This document shows, piece by piece, positions 1 through 8,630 of a DNA stretch of 64,000 nucleotides (the first letter of the stretch is position 1; every line of letters begins with the position of its first letter). Origin of the DNA: Streptomyces flaveolus (lineage in GTDB: Bacteria > Actinomycetota > Actinomycetes > Streptomycetales > Streptomycetaceae). The notes beneath the pieces were generated by a model. It ran no database searches and was not told the origin of the DNA. It saw only the letters and a list, made by a program, of their open reading frames with translations. The stretch covers positions 1-64,000 of the forward strand of contig NZ_BMRV01000021.1 of NCBI RefSeq assembly GCF_014648815.1, given 5' to 3'. The position numbers and the translations under genes are program-made.

Positions 1-59
1 TCAGCGCCGATGGTACTGCAGGGGGGACCCTGTGGGAGAGTAGGACGCCGCCGAACAAT
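1..59 (+). rRNA. 5S ribosomal RNA, 3' end (partial)
   Basis: The first ~59 bases read as the 3' half of a Streptomyces 5S rRNA. They include the conserved GCGCCGATGGTACTGCAGGG segment (positions 4-23) and the closing helix ending in GCCGCCGAAC. The 5' part and presumably the 16S and 23S genes lie before the window. A strong terminator follows directly, so this is the end of an rrn operon transcribed on the plus strand. The exact mature 3' end is uncertain by a few bases. Confidence 0.9.
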
Positions 60-66
60 TTTTGGG

Positions 67-96
67 AAAACCCCGCACCTTACGGTGCGGGGTTTT
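67..96 (+). terminator. rRNA operon intrinsic terminator
   Basis: A perfect 13-bp inverted repeat (AAAACCCCGCACC / GGTGCGGGGTTTT) with a TTAC loop, ending in TTTT, lies 8 bases after the 5S rRNA. It is a classic rho-independent terminator. Because the A and T tracts are symmetrical it can also stop transcription leaving the convergent response-regulator gene. Confidence 0.92.
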
Positions 97-114
97 CTGC
101 GTTTCAGGTCCTTT

Positions 115-792
115 TCAGGACGGCTTCACCAGCTTCGTGTCGTACGCCAGGATGACCGCCTGGACGCGGTCCCGGGAGCCCGTCTTGGCCAGGATGCGGC
201 CCACATGCGTCTTCACCGTCGACTCGGCCAGATGAAGGCGCTGCGCTATCTCCGTGTTGGTCCAGCCCTGGCCCATGACCATGAGGATCTCGCGCTCGCG
301 GTCCGTGAGCGAGGCCAGACGCGAGTCCGGGGAGCCGACGGAGGGGTCGTCGGCCGCAGAGCCGGCCGGCAGATGGTGGACGTACGCGTCGAGGAGGCGG
401 CGGGTCAGGCTCGGGGCCACCACCGCGTCGCCCGTGGCCACCGCGCGGATGCCGGAGAGGAGCTCCTCCGGCTGGGCGTCCTTCACCAGGAAGCCGGAGG
501 CACCGGCGCGCAGGCCGGCGTAGGCGTACTCGTCCAGGTCGAAAGTGGTGAGGATGAGGACCCGGGTGCGATGGCCGGCGGCGATGATGCGGCGGGTCGC
601 CTCGATGCCGTCCAGGCCGGGCATGCGGACGTCCATGAGGACGACGTCGGGGTGGAGCTCGGCCGTCATGCGGACGGCCTCGGATCCGTTCGCGGCCTCG
701 CCCACCACCGTCATGTCGTCCTGGCTCTCCAGGAGCATCTGGAAACCGAAACGCTGCAAGGGCTGGTCGTCGGCGATGAGGACGGTGGTCAC
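115..792 (-). CDS. NarL/LuxR-family response regulator
   Basis: This 225-residue two-domain response regulator has an N-terminal receiver domain (about residues 3-120) with the acidic pair D8-D9 and the phospho-acceptor D54 in MDVRMP. A LuxR-type helix-turn-helix follows at about residues 155-220 (LTDREREILMVMGQG, then NTEIAQRLHLAESTVKTHV). It is the partner of the histidine kinase just upstream: the kinase stop and this start overlap by 4 bp (ATGA), so the two are translationally coupled. The target genes are unknown; the divergent GNAT is a neighbour but not a proven target. The gene converges on the rRNA operon terminator. Confidence 0.93.
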   Translation of the reverse strand: MTTVLIADDQPLQRFGFQMLLESQDDMTVVGEAANGSEAVRMTAELHPDVVLMDVRMPGLDGIEATRRIIAAGHRTRVLILTTFDLDEYAYAGLRAGASGFLVKDAQPEELLSGIRAVATGDAVVAPSLTRRLLDAYVHHLPAGSAADDPSVGSPDSRLASLTDREREILMVMGQGWTNTEIAQRLHLAESTVKTHVGRILAKTGSRDRVQAVILAYDTKLVKPS

Positions 793-2036
793 TGCGCGGG
801 TTCCTCCGGTAGGTACAGGTGAACGCGCCAGCCCCGGTCGGGGCGTGGACGCGGGCCGGCCTCAAGTGTGCCGCCGTACAGGGATGTTCGCTCACGCATG
901 CCCGGCAGACCCCGGCCGTCGGAGAGCGCGGGGGCCGGACCGCCCCGGCCGGTGTCGGTGACGGTGAGGGTGACGGCGCCGCCGGCCTCGTAGGAGAGGT
1001 CGATCTGGGCGGTGGCGTCGGGGCCGGCGTGTTTGAGGGTGTTGGTGAGGGCTTCCTGGATGACGCGGTAGAGCGCGAGCTGCCGGCCCGGGGGGATCGC
1101 AGCCTCGCCCCTGACGGCCGTACGGACGGGCAGACCGGCCTTGCGGACCCCGTCGACGAGCCGGTCGAGGTCGGTGAGGGCGGGCTGCGGGGCGAGTTCG
1201 GCCTGCTCCCTCTCCTCGTCGCGCAGGACGTCGAGCAGGCGCCGCAGTTCGCCCAGGGCCTGGCGGCTGGTGGTGCCGATGGCGTCGAGGGCCTGGGCGG
1301 CGCGTTCCGGGGACTTGGCGGCGGCGTACCGGCCACCGTCGGCGAGGCCCGTGATGACGGAGAGGTTGTGGCCGATGATGTCGTGCATCTCGCGGGCTAT
1401 GCGGGCCCGTTCCGAGGCGGCGGCGAGCTGGGCCTGCTGGTCGCGTTCGATCTCCAGGCGGCGGGCGCGGTCCTCCAGGACCTCGGTGTAATTGCGCCGG
1501 GTGCGGACCGTCACGGCGATGAGGGCCACGATCCCCATGGAGAGCACCTGCGAGCCGACCTGCTGGTTCCACGGGCCCACCTCCTCGCCGTAGCGGGCCA
1601 GCGTGACGCACGTCGGGACCGTCATCAGCGCCGTCGCCCACCACAGGTTGCGCAGGGGCAGGCGCAGGGTGATGTGGAAGAGGAGGACCAGCTGCAGCAG
1701 GGAGACCTGGAGGGCGGCGCCCGTCCAGACGTTCGCCACGGCGACCGGCGCCATGGCGAGGAGGGCGGCGCGGGGGTGGCTGCGGCGCCAGAGCAGGGGG
1801 ACGGAGAGTCCGAGGCTCATGGCGAGGACGAGTCCGCCGGGGACGCCGGGGTCGTGGGCGACGCTGCGCCAGCCGCCGCCTGCGTAGTCGATCAGGGCGG
1901 CCGTGACCCAGAAGGCGGTGAAGTGGAGGTCCCACACGAGTGGCCGGCGCCGGTCGAAGGCGCGGACCCGCCGGTTGACGCGCTGTACGTACTCGGTGAG
2001 GGGCTCGGCCGCTCGCTCTTCCACCACGGGCTCCAT
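789..2036 (-). CDS. DesK/NarX-type sensor histidine kinase
   Basis: About 415 residues from the chosen ATG (MEPVVEERAAEPL). The frame stays open 32 codons further upstream, but that stretch looks non-coding. The N-terminal half carries several membrane helices (for example the FWVTAALIDYAGG and GLVLAMSLGLSVPLLW regions). A HisKA_3 dimerisation helix follows with the phospho-acceptor His in EMHDIIGHNLSVI, then an HATPase_c domain with GRGG and GRGLPGMRERT. It phosphorylates the response regulator encoded 4 bp into its own stop. The signal is unknown; there is no large extracellular sensor domain, which suggests intramembrane sensing as in DesK and LiaS. Confidence 0.9.
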   Translation of the reverse strand: MEPVVEERAAEPLTEYVQRVNRRVRAFDRRRPLVWDLHFTAFWVTAALIDYAGGGWRSVAHDPGVPGGLVLAMSLGLSVPLLWRRSHPRAALLAMAPVAVANVWTGAALQVSLLQLVLLFHITLRLPLRNLWWATALMTVPTCVTLARYGEEVGPWNQQVGSQVLSMGIVALIAVTVRTRRNYTEVLEDRARRLEIERDQQAQLAAASERARIAREMHDIIGHNLSVITGLADGGRYAAAKSPERAAQALDAIGTTSRQALGELRRLLDVLRDEEREQAELAPQPALTDLDRLVDGVRKAGLPVRTAVRGEAAIPPGRQLALYRVIQEALTNTLKHAGPDATAQIDLSYEAGGAVTLTVTDTGRGGPAPALSDGRGLPGMRERTSLYGGTLEAGPRPRPDRGWRVHLYLPEEPAQ

Positions 2037-2130
2037 CCGACCATCTTCGGGCGCCCCGGGGCCGCGGACGTCCGTCCCGGGGCCGTATATGAGATGAGGT
2101 GCGTAGTACCGGGGTATTACGGTGGCCCAC

Positions 2131-2691
2131 ATGAGTGTCTCGGTCCCCGGTGACTACGTGATCCGGTCCATACGTGCCGACGAGTGGCCCGCCGTGAAGG
2201 AGCTGCGGCTGCGCGCGCTGCGGGACCCGGTCGCGCATCTGGCCTTCCTCGAGACCTACGAGGACGCCGTGGGCCGGTCCGACGCCTACTGGCAGGAGCG
2301 GGCGGCCGGGGCCGCGGAGGGCGCGCTAGGGGCCCGGCAGATCGTCGCGGAGGGGCCGGGCGGGCAGTGGCTCGGCACGCTGACGGTGCTCATGGAGGAG
2401 GCCGGGACGACGGACTGGGCCGGCTTTCCCGTGGACCGGAAGCAGGGGCACGTCGTCGGCGTGTTCGTGCGGCCCGAGTGGCGGGGGAGCGGGCTGACCA
2501 AGGCGCTGTTCGACGCCGGGCTGGAGTGGGCGTGGGCCGCCGGGGCGGAGCGGGCGCGGCTGATCGCGCACGAGGACAACGGACGGGCCCAGGGCTTCTA
2601 TCTCAAGGCGGGGTTCGTGCCGAGCGGCCGGACCGTGCCGCTGGCGGGCAGGCCGGAGGAGATGGAGCTGGAGTTCGTCGTCGAACGCTGA
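2131..2691 (+). CDS. GNAT-family N-acetyltransferase
   Basis: About 186 residues with the GNAT acetyl-CoA-binding motif A, VVGVFVRPEWRGSGLTKALF (R/Q-x-x-G-x-G/A type), and the later strand-helix ENGRAQGFYLKAGFVPSGRT. Substrate unknown. A GTG at 2122 would add three residues, but ATG 2131 is preferred: a TACGGT -10 box at 2118-2123 sits exactly 7 nt before it, the spacing of leaderless mRNAs seen at many other genes here, and there is no Shine-Dalgarno sequence. It is divergent from the histidine kinase and converges on cmdA. Confidence 0.85.
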   Translation: MSVSVPGDYVIRSIRADEWPAVKELRLRALRDPVAHLAFLETYEDAVGRSDAYWQERAAGAAEGALGARQIVAEGPGGQWLGTLTVLMEEAGTTDWAGFPVDRKQGHVVGVFVRPEWRGSGLTKALFDAGLEWAWAAGAERARLIAHEDNGRAQGFYLKAGFVPSGRTVPLAGRPEEMELEFVVER

Positions 2692-2724
2692 CTCCTCGTC
2701 CCCCATCTCGCGTCCTCGCCGCGG

Positions 2725-4284
2725 CTACACCGGCAGCTCGTCGTGCGGCCAGCGGGCGCGGCCCTGTTCGCGGGACCGGAGCAGGGCCAGGGCCGGCATT
2801 CCCCGGTCCGCGCCGGTGGCCAGCAGCTCCGGGAGCTGGGGAAGCGGAGCCACGGCGGCGACGTCGTCCAGGATCAGCGTCAGTGGTGGGTCGAGCCGAC
2901 CGGAGGATGACCGTTCGGCCATGCGCCGGCCGCGCTCGACCACGCTGGAGACGAGCGCCGTCAGCAGCGGCATGGCGCCGGGGCTCGTCCGGGGGTCCTC
3001 GATGGATTCCCCCACCACGTAAAGGGTGCCCTGTTCGTGGACGAAGGAATCCAAGGTGAGGGCATCAGTTCGATTGGGAGTGCACGCCTCCCGGATATTG
3101 ACCACGGAGAGGGCGGCCAGGGCACGGGTGGTCAGCTGCTGAGCCATGTCCCGGCGTTCCGGGTGAGCGGTGAGGGCCGCTTCGAGTTCGCCCGCGGCGC
3201 CGGGGGCGGCCTTGGGGTTGGTGCGGAGGATGCGTACGGCGTCCTGGAGCTGGCTGCCCTGGGACCAGCGGTGGACGTGGCGGATGGTGCGGCCGTCGAT
3301 GGCGGCGGCGTGGAGATAGCTCCGCAGGAGCGTGGTGGCGGTGTCGCTGACGGCCTGGTCGAGGCGGGCGGTGGGCCGCACGGGGGTGAGGAGCGCGGTC
3401 GCCCGGGCGACGGCCGTCGGTTTGTCCTCGCAGCCCGCGGTGGGGGACCAGTGGAGGCGGGCCGGGGTGTCGCAGAGGTGGGTGGGGTCGTAGAGCAGGA
3501 CGGGGCCCAGTTTGGAGCGGGCGTCCTTGGTGTCCTGCCACAGGGCGGGGTTCGACGTGACGACGAGGGCGGGGCCGTCCGCGTCACTGACGGCCTGCCT
3601 CGCGGTGGAGCGCCGGCTCTCCCTGGTGCCCAGCAGGATCTTCTCCCGTCCGCCACGGCTGCCGCCCAGGGGGGAGGCCGTGGGCGTCTGTTCCGTCGCC
3701 GGCTGCGCCTGGGGTTCGGCGGCCGGTGCGGGTTCCGGGGCGGTTCTCGGGGTCGGCACCTCGTGGCGGGCTGCGGCCGGTGCCGGGTCCGGTACCGGGG
3801 GTGCCTGTGCTGCCGGGGGCGGTGTCCAGGCCGGTTGCGTCTGGGCGGGCGGCGGGCCCTGTGCCGTGACGGGAGGGGGCGGTACGTGCCCCGCCGGTGA
3901 CTGCGCGGCCCGTCGCTGGAGCCGCACCGCCTTCCACCGGGCCACCGTGCCCATCACGAACACCGCCAGGACGACGAGCACCATCAGCTGGCCGATGAAC
4001 AGCCCCCAGAACAGCCCGTACCCGGAGAGTTCCGCCGCGGGGGCGTCCGGCCAGGCGCCGGCGATGTCGTGCGGCCGGCCGATCAGGTGGCGCATGGCCA
4101 GGGGGGTGCCGGCGAAGGTGATGCCGGCGGGCCAGGAGCCGTGGGAGAACAGGCCGGCGAGGCCCGTCGCCGTCCACACCAGCAGGGTCATGCCGAGGAG
4201 GAACGCGAGTATGCCGATCAGCAGCCCGTCGGGAATGCCACCCTGCTGTCCCGGCCGCTGGTCGCGGCGGTCGTCCGGTCTCAT
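2725..4284 (-). CDS. cmdA: CmdA: TraG/VirD4-like membrane protein, degenerate P-loop
   Basis: 519 residues. Two N-terminal membrane helices (about 20-45 and 88-112) are followed by a Pro/Gln/Ala-rich linker (about 130-205) and a cytosolic domain resembling actinobacterial conjugative coupling proteins (VALVVTSNP-like strand, LLYDPTHL, and a Walker-B-like LTLILDDVAAVAPLPQL near the C-terminus). The expected Walker A is replaced by GTRESRRST (219-227) without the GKS/T lysine, so ATP binding may be lost. It is the last gene of the minus-strand six-gene cluster that, as I recall, was named cmdABCDEF (SCO4126-4131) in S. coelicolor and is needed for sporulation and chromosome segregation. Relation to coupling proteins is my inference. 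Confidence 0.8.
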   Translation of the reverse strand: MRPDDRRDQRPGQQGGIPDGLLIGILAFLLGMTLLVWTATGLAGLFSHGSWPAGITFAGTPLAMRHLIGRPHDIAGAWPDAPAAELSGYGLFWGLFIGQLMVLVVLAVFVMGTVARWKAVRLQRRAAQSPAGHVPPPPVTAQGPPPAQTQPAWTPPPAAQAPPVPDPAPAAARHEVPTPRTAPEPAPAAEPQAQPATEQTPTASPLGGSRGGREKILLGTRESRRSTARQAVSDADGPALVVTSNPALWQDTKDARSKLGPVLLYDPTHLCDTPARLHWSPTAGCEDKPTAVARATALLTPVRPTARLDQAVSDTATTLLRSYLHAAAIDGRTIRHVHRWSQGSQLQDAVRILRTNPKAAPGAAGELEAALTAHPERRDMAQQLTTRALAALSVVNIREACTPNRTDALTLDSFVHEQGTLYVVGESIEDPRTSPGAMPLLTALVSSVVERGRRMAERSSSGRLDPPLTLILDDVAAVAPLPQLPELLATGADRGMPALALLRSREQGRARWPHDELPV

Positions 4285-4302
4285 GCGTCGCTCCCGCCGC
4301 GC

Positions 4303-5715
4303 CTACGCCACCGTCGATTCGGACGAGTCGCCGATGTGCTGCTCCATGAAGGCAGCCGCCCGCTCCTCCGCCTCCAGCTCGGCGGCGCGCAGGGCGTCGT
4401 CGTTGAAGTCGGCGGAGGACTCGGTCATCGCGCGGTCGGTGAAGACCAGGGGGCGTTCCGTCTCGGTGATCAGATGCTTGACCACCTGCACATTGCCGTT
4501 GACGTCCCACACCGCGATGCCGGGTGTGAGCGAGGGGATGATCTCCACCGCCCACCTGGGCAGGCCGAGCACCCGGCCGGTCGCCCGGGCCTCGTCGGCC
4601 TTCTGGGCGTAGATCGTCCGTGTCGACGCCATCTTCAGGATGGCCGCGGCCTCCCGCGCCGCCGCCCCGTCCACGACGTCCGACAGGTGGTGCACCACCG
4701 CCACGAACGACAGACCCAGCCGGCGTCCGAACTTCAGCAGCCGCTGGAACAGCTGCGCCACGAACGGGCTGTTGATGATGTGCCAGGCCTCCTCGACCAG
4801 GAAGATGCGCTTCTTCCGGTCGGGGCGGATCCAGGTGTGTTCCAGCCACACGCCGACGATGGCCATGAGGATCGGCATGGCGATGGAGTTGCGGTCGATG
4901 TGGGACAGGTCGAAGACGATGAGCGGCGCGTCGAGGTCGATGCCGACGGTCGTCGGGCCGTCGAACATGCCGCGCAGGTCACCGTCGACGAGCCGGTCCA
5001 GCACCAGCGCCACGTCCAGGCCCCAGGCCCGTACGTCGTCTATGTCGACGTTCATCGACTCGGCCGACTCCGGCTCGGGGTGGCGGAGCTGCTCGACGAT
5101 GTCGGTGAGGACGGGCTGGCGCTCGACGATGGTCTCGTTGACGTAGGCGTGGGCGACCTTGAGCGCGAAACCGGAGCGCTCGTCCAGGCCGTGCCCCATC
5201 GCGACCTCGATGATCGTGCGGAGCAGGGCCAGCTGCCCCGTCGTGGTGATCGCCGGGTCCAGCGGGTTGAGCCGGATGCCGTGGTCCAGGGCGGCCATCG
5301 GGTCGAGGCGGATGGGAGTTATCCCCAGTTCCTGCGCGATGAGGTTCCACTCGCCGACGCCGTCCTCGCCCTGGGCGTCCAGGACGACGACCTGGCGGTC
5401 GCGGAAGCGGAGCTGGCGCAGGACGTACGTCTTCTCCAGGGCCGACTTGCCGTTGCCGGACTCGCCGAGGACGAGCCAGTGCGGGGCGGGGAGCTGCTGG
5501 CCGTACAGCTGGAAGGGGTCGTAGATGTAGCCCTTGCCGGAGTAGACCTCGCGGCCGATGATCACGCCGGAGTCGCCGAGGCCGGGTGCGGCGGTGGGCA
5601 GGTAGACGGCCTGTGCCTGGCCCGTGGAGGTGCGGACCGGGAGGCGGGTCGTCTCGACCTTCCCGAACAGGAAGGACGTGAAGGCGTCGGTGAGGACGGA
5701 CAGCGGGTCCCGCAT
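4303..5715 (-). CDS. cmdB: CmdB: VirB4/TraC-like ATPase
   Basis: 470 residues. The Walker A is GESGNGKS at 84-91, and the Walker B is RIFLVEEAWHII, followed by the VirB4-typical FGRRLGLSFVAVVHHLSD (sensor/Q-loop-like region). These match the C-terminal motor domain of VirB4/TraC ATPases and FtsK/HerA-fold proteins. The VirB4 N-terminal domain is missing here and appears to be supplied by the adjacent CmdC. The gene lies 12 bp after cmdC and 18 bp before cmdA, clearly one operon. In S. coelicolor the orthologue (SCO4127) is, from memory, a membrane-associated ATP/GTP-binding protein whose ATPase motif is needed for normal aerial development. Confidence 0.87.
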   Translation of the reverse strand: MRDPLSVLTDAFTSFLFGKVETTRLPVRTSTGQAQAVYLPTAAPGLGDSGVIIGREVYSGKGYIYDPFQLYGQQLPAPHWLVLGESGNGKSALEKTYVLRQLRFRDRQVVVLDAQGEDGVGEWNLIAQELGITPIRLDPMAALDHGIRLNPLDPAITTTGQLALLRTIIEVAMGHGLDERSGFALKVAHAYVNETIVERQPVLTDIVEQLRHPEPESAESMNVDIDDVRAWGLDVALVLDRLVDGDLRGMFDGPTTVGIDLDAPLIVFDLSHIDRNSIAMPILMAIVGVWLEHTWIRPDRKKRIFLVEEAWHIINSPFVAQLFQRLLKFGRRLGLSFVAVVHHLSDVVDGAAAREAAAILKMASTRTIYAQKADEARATGRVLGLPRWAVEIIPSLTPGIAVWDVNGNVQVVKHLITETERPLVFTDRAMTESSADFNDDALRAAELEAEERAAAFMEQHIGDSSESTVA

Positions 5716-5727
5716 CAGGCTCAGCCC

Positions 5728-7287
5728 CTACCTTCGGATGCCGGTGGCGAACGGAAGTGTGTTCACGAAGGCGCGGTGGTGCTCACGGTCGCACCACTCC
5801 AGTTTCAGGTACGACTTTCCGGCCGAGGCCCTTATCGTCCGCTTGTCGCGGGCGAGCGCCTCGGGGGAACGGGAGGAGACGGTGATGTAGCCGACCAGGT
5901 TGACGCCGGCCGCGCCGCTGGCGAGGTCCTCGCCGCGCTGGTCCAGCCGGCCGTGGGCGGCGATGTCGCGGGGGTCGACGGTCCGGTTCATCTTGGCGGC
6001 GCGGGAGGCCTCGGCCTCGTCGTTCGTCTTCTCGGTCAGCATGCGTTCGATGGCGACCTCGGTGGGCTCGAGGTCCATCGTCACGGCCACCGTCCGGATG
6101 ACGTCCGGGGTGTGGACGAGCAGCGGCGCGAGGAAGTTCACGCCGACGGGGGTCATCGGCCACTCCTTGATCCAGGCGGTGGCGTGGCACCAGGGGGCGC
6201 GGGTGGACGACTCGCGGGTCTTGGCCTGCAGGTAGGTGGGCTCCATGGCGTCCAGCTCGGCCGGCCAGGCGTTGCGCTTGGTCATCGCCTGGATGTGGTC
6301 GATCGGGTGGTCCGGGTCGTACATGGCGTGGATCAGCGAGGCGAGCCGGCCCTGGCCGAGCGGCTGGCGGACGCGGATGTCGGCCTCCTGGAGGCGCGAG
6401 CAGATGTCGGTCAGCTCGCGCGCCATGACCACGGCGAGTCCGGCGTCCCGGTCGACCTTGCGCCCGTTCTGCGGCCGGGCCGCCCGGGCCATGGTGTGGG
6501 CCTCGGCGGCCAGTTCGCGCGTGTAGTGCATGCAGGCGATGAGATACGCGCGGTGCTGCTCGCTGCTGGTGGACACCATGGACTGCAACTGGTCGTACGA
6601 CTGCTGCAGCCACGGCAGCGCCTTGTCGTCGCCGCGTACGGCGACGTCCTTGGCGTGCGCGTCCGGGTCGGCCGGGAGGGTGCGGGCGAGCATCTGGATG
6701 CGGGTGACGAAGCCGTCGCCGTTGGCCACGTGCTTGAGCAGGGTGCCGAAGCGGTCGACGAGGGCCTCCTGGTCCTCGGAGTCGCGCAGGCCGACGCCGG
6801 GGCCCTCGATCTCGATCGCGGCGGTCACGGTCTTGCGGTCGGCGTGCAGCAGTACGGCGATCTCGTCCGGCCCGAAGGGCGCGGCCAGCCAGGTGATGCG
6901 GCCGATGCCGGGCGGCGGGCCGACCTCGATCTCCCGGCCGTCGAGCCGGGTGCCGGCCTCGATGACGCCGGAACGGTAGGTGGTGCCGTTGCGCAGCGTC
7001 CGCTTGTAGCTGCGGTTGATCTCGAACCACTTGTAGAACGTGCGGTGCTTGTACGGCACGTAGACCGCCGCCAGCGCGAGCAGCGGGAAGCCCATGAGCA
7101 GCACGATGCGCAGGGTCAGGACGGGGACGAGGAGCCCGCACATCATGCCGAGGAACGCGCCCGCGATGATCAGCGCGATCTCGCCGGTCTCGCGGTTGCG
7201 TCCGACGATCGCGTTCGGCCGGGCGCGGCCGATCAGATACGTACGGCGGGGCGTGACCGGATGGGACATGTGGGACTCGGTCGTCAA
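5728..7287 (-). CDS. cmdC: CmdC: SCO6880-family, VirB3/VirB4-N-like membrane protein
   Basis: 519 residues. Two adjacent membrane helices lie near the N-terminus (about 35-85, IALIIAGAFLGMMCGLL and LLMGFPLLALAAVYV), followed by a long cytosolic domain. This layout matches the actinobacterial SCO6880 family, comparable to VirB3 fused to the N-terminal part of VirB4. The TTG start at 7287 is chosen because AGGAGG sits 9 nt upstream; an ATG at 7269 has no good ribosome site. The TTG overlaps the stop of cmdD, so the genes are coupled. Together with CmdB it would rebuild a full VirB4. The function in development is known only genetically. Confidence 0.8.
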   Translation of the reverse strand: MTTESHMSHPVTPRRTYLIGRARPNAIVGRNRETGEIALIIAGAFLGMMCGLLVPVLTLRIVLLMGFPLLALAAVYVPYKHRTFYKWFEINRSYKRTLRNGTTYRSGVIEAGTRLDGREIEVGPPPGIGRITWLAAPFGPDEIAVLLHADRKTVTAAIEIEGPGVGLRDSEDQEALVDRFGTLLKHVANGDGFVTRIQMLARTLPADPDAHAKDVAVRGDDKALPWLQQSYDQLQSMVSTSSEQHRAYLIACMHYTRELAAEAHTMARAARPQNGRKVDRDAGLAVVMARELTDICSRLQEADIRVRQPLGQGRLASLIHAMYDPDHPIDHIQAMTKRNAWPAELDAMEPTYLQAKTRESSTRAPWCHATAWIKEWPMTPVGVNFLAPLLVHTPDVIRTVAVTMDLEPTEVAIERMLTEKTNDEAEASRAAKMNRTVDPRDIAAHGRLDQRGEDLASGAAGVNLVGYITVSSRSPEALARDKRTIRASAGKSYLKLEWCDREHHRAFVNTLPFATGIRR

Positions 7288-8630
7288 CGCCCGTCACCTC
7301 CTGAGCTGTTGCTGGTGCCGCTGTTGCGGGTGTTGCTGGCATGGGGCGTGTTCACCGGGCTGCCGGAGCGCGGTGCGGGTGCGGCGGAGGGGACATTTCC
7401 GCCGCCGCCGTTCGAGGGGCGCGAGCTGTGCGCGGCGACCCCGCCGGATGCGGGGTTGGAGGGGCGGGACGCGGAGGAGGAGCTGGACCCGCCTCCGCCG
7501 TCGCCGTTGTGGCGGGTGCTGTGGGTTCTGATGCCCTGGGCGACGAGGTTGGCCGGGGAGCTGATGACGGCCGCGGCCTTGCCCTCGGCGCCCTGCATGA
7601 TGCGGTTGTTGCGGGAGCCGGCGATCTCGTCGCCGAAGCCGGGGACGAAGCGGTAGATCATCGCGGACGCGAAGATGGCGAGCAGGATGATCGCGAGGCC
7701 GGAGACGACGGCCGAGAAGGCGTCGGGGCCGTCGTCGGCGGAGAGCGCCCCGGCGAGGCCGAGGACGATCACGATGACGGGCTTGACCAGGATCACGGCG
7801 ATCATGATCCCGGCCCAGCGGCGGACGTGGCCCCACAGGTTCTTGTCGACCAGCCCGGCGTAGACGACGGTGCCGAGCAGGGCGCCGACGTAGAGCAGGG
7901 CGGCGCGGATGACGAGCTCCAGCCACAGGACGCCGGCGGCGAGGATGGAGACCAGGGAGACCACGATCAGCATGATCGGGCCGCCGCCGATGTCCTCGCC
8001 CTTCTCCAGGGCGCCGGAGAACGTGCCGAAGAAGGTGTCCGTCTGATCGCCGGTGGCCTTGGCGAGGACGTCGGTGACGCCGTCGGTGGCGGAGACGACG
8101 GTGTAGAGGATCAGCGGCGTGAAGGCCGACGCCAGGACGGTGAGCCAGAGGAACCCGATGGCCTCGGAGAGCGCGGTGGTGAGGGGGACGCCGCGCACGG
8201 CGCGCTTCGCCACGGCGAGGAGCCAGAGGAGGAGCGTGAGGATCGTGGACGCCGCGAAGACGACGGCGTACTGCTGGAGGAACTTCTGGTTCGTGAAGTC
8301 GACGTTCGCGGTGTCCTGTACGGCGGCGCTGAGCTTGTCGATCGTCCAGGACGCGGCGTCGGCACAGCCCTTGGCGAGGGAGGAGAGGGGGTCGAGGGTG
8401 GAGGTGATGCCGGGGGCGTCCCCACCGGTACCTCCGGTGGAGCCGCCGCCGCTGTCGTCGCGCTCGCAGTACTGCTTGGCGGGGCCGATGAGCAGATCAC
8501 AGGGGTCGTCACTTGGCGCGGGCGTTGGAGTGGGAGCCGCGAAGGCGCGGGTGGCTAGCAGGACGGCGGTTGCCTGAACCGACGCCAGCACGGCCGTGAG
8601 GGTAAGTACGCGTCGCGGGTTACCGGGCAT
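7284..8630 (-). CDS. cmdD: CmdD: VirB6/TrbL-like polytopic membrane protein
   Basis: About 448 residues from ATG 8630 (MPGNPRRVLTLTAV), giving a clean signal peptide cleaved near AFA|APTPTP; the frame is open 36 codons further up, but that would bury the signal. After a short Cys-containing extracytoplasmic segment come six or so hydrophobic helices (VVFAASTILTLLLWLL, AIGFLWLTVLASAFTPLIL, MLIVVSLVSILAAGVLWLEL, ALLYVGALLGTVVYAGL, IMIAVILVKPVIVIVLGLAG, LAIILLAIFASAMIYRF). A Ser/Gly/Asn-rich disordered tail of about 90 residues follows. This is the architecture of VirB6/TrbL inner-membrane channel proteins. It overlaps the stop of cmdE and the start of cmdC. Confidence 0.8.
   Translation of the reverse strand: MPGNPRRVLTLTAVLASVQATAVLLATRAFAAPTPTPAPSDDPCDLLIGPAKQYCERDDSGGGSTGGTGGDAPGITSTLDPLSSLAKGCADAASWTIDKLSAAVQDTANVDFTNQKFLQQYAVVFAASTILTLLLWLLAVAKRAVRGVPLTTALSEAIGFLWLTVLASAFTPLILYTVVSATDGVTDVLAKATGDQTDTFFGTFSGALEKGEDIGGGPIMLIVVSLVSILAAGVLWLELVIRAALLYVGALLGTVVYAGLVDKNLWGHVRRWAGIMIAVILVKPVIVIVLGLAGALSADDGPDAFSAVVSGLAIILLAIFASAMIYRFVPGFGDEIAGSRNNRIMQGAEGKAAAVISSPANLVAQGIRTHSTRHNGDGGGGSSSSSASRPSNPASGGVAAHSSRPSNGGGGNVPSAAPAPRSGSPVNTPHASNTRNSGTSNSSGGDGR

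Noticed and set aside
4069..7656. 1195-codon open frame on the plus strand across the cmd genes
   Set aside because: It is antisense to three well-supported genes and has Asp/Gly/Arg/Val-rich, domain-free composition; long antisense frames are normal at this GC content.
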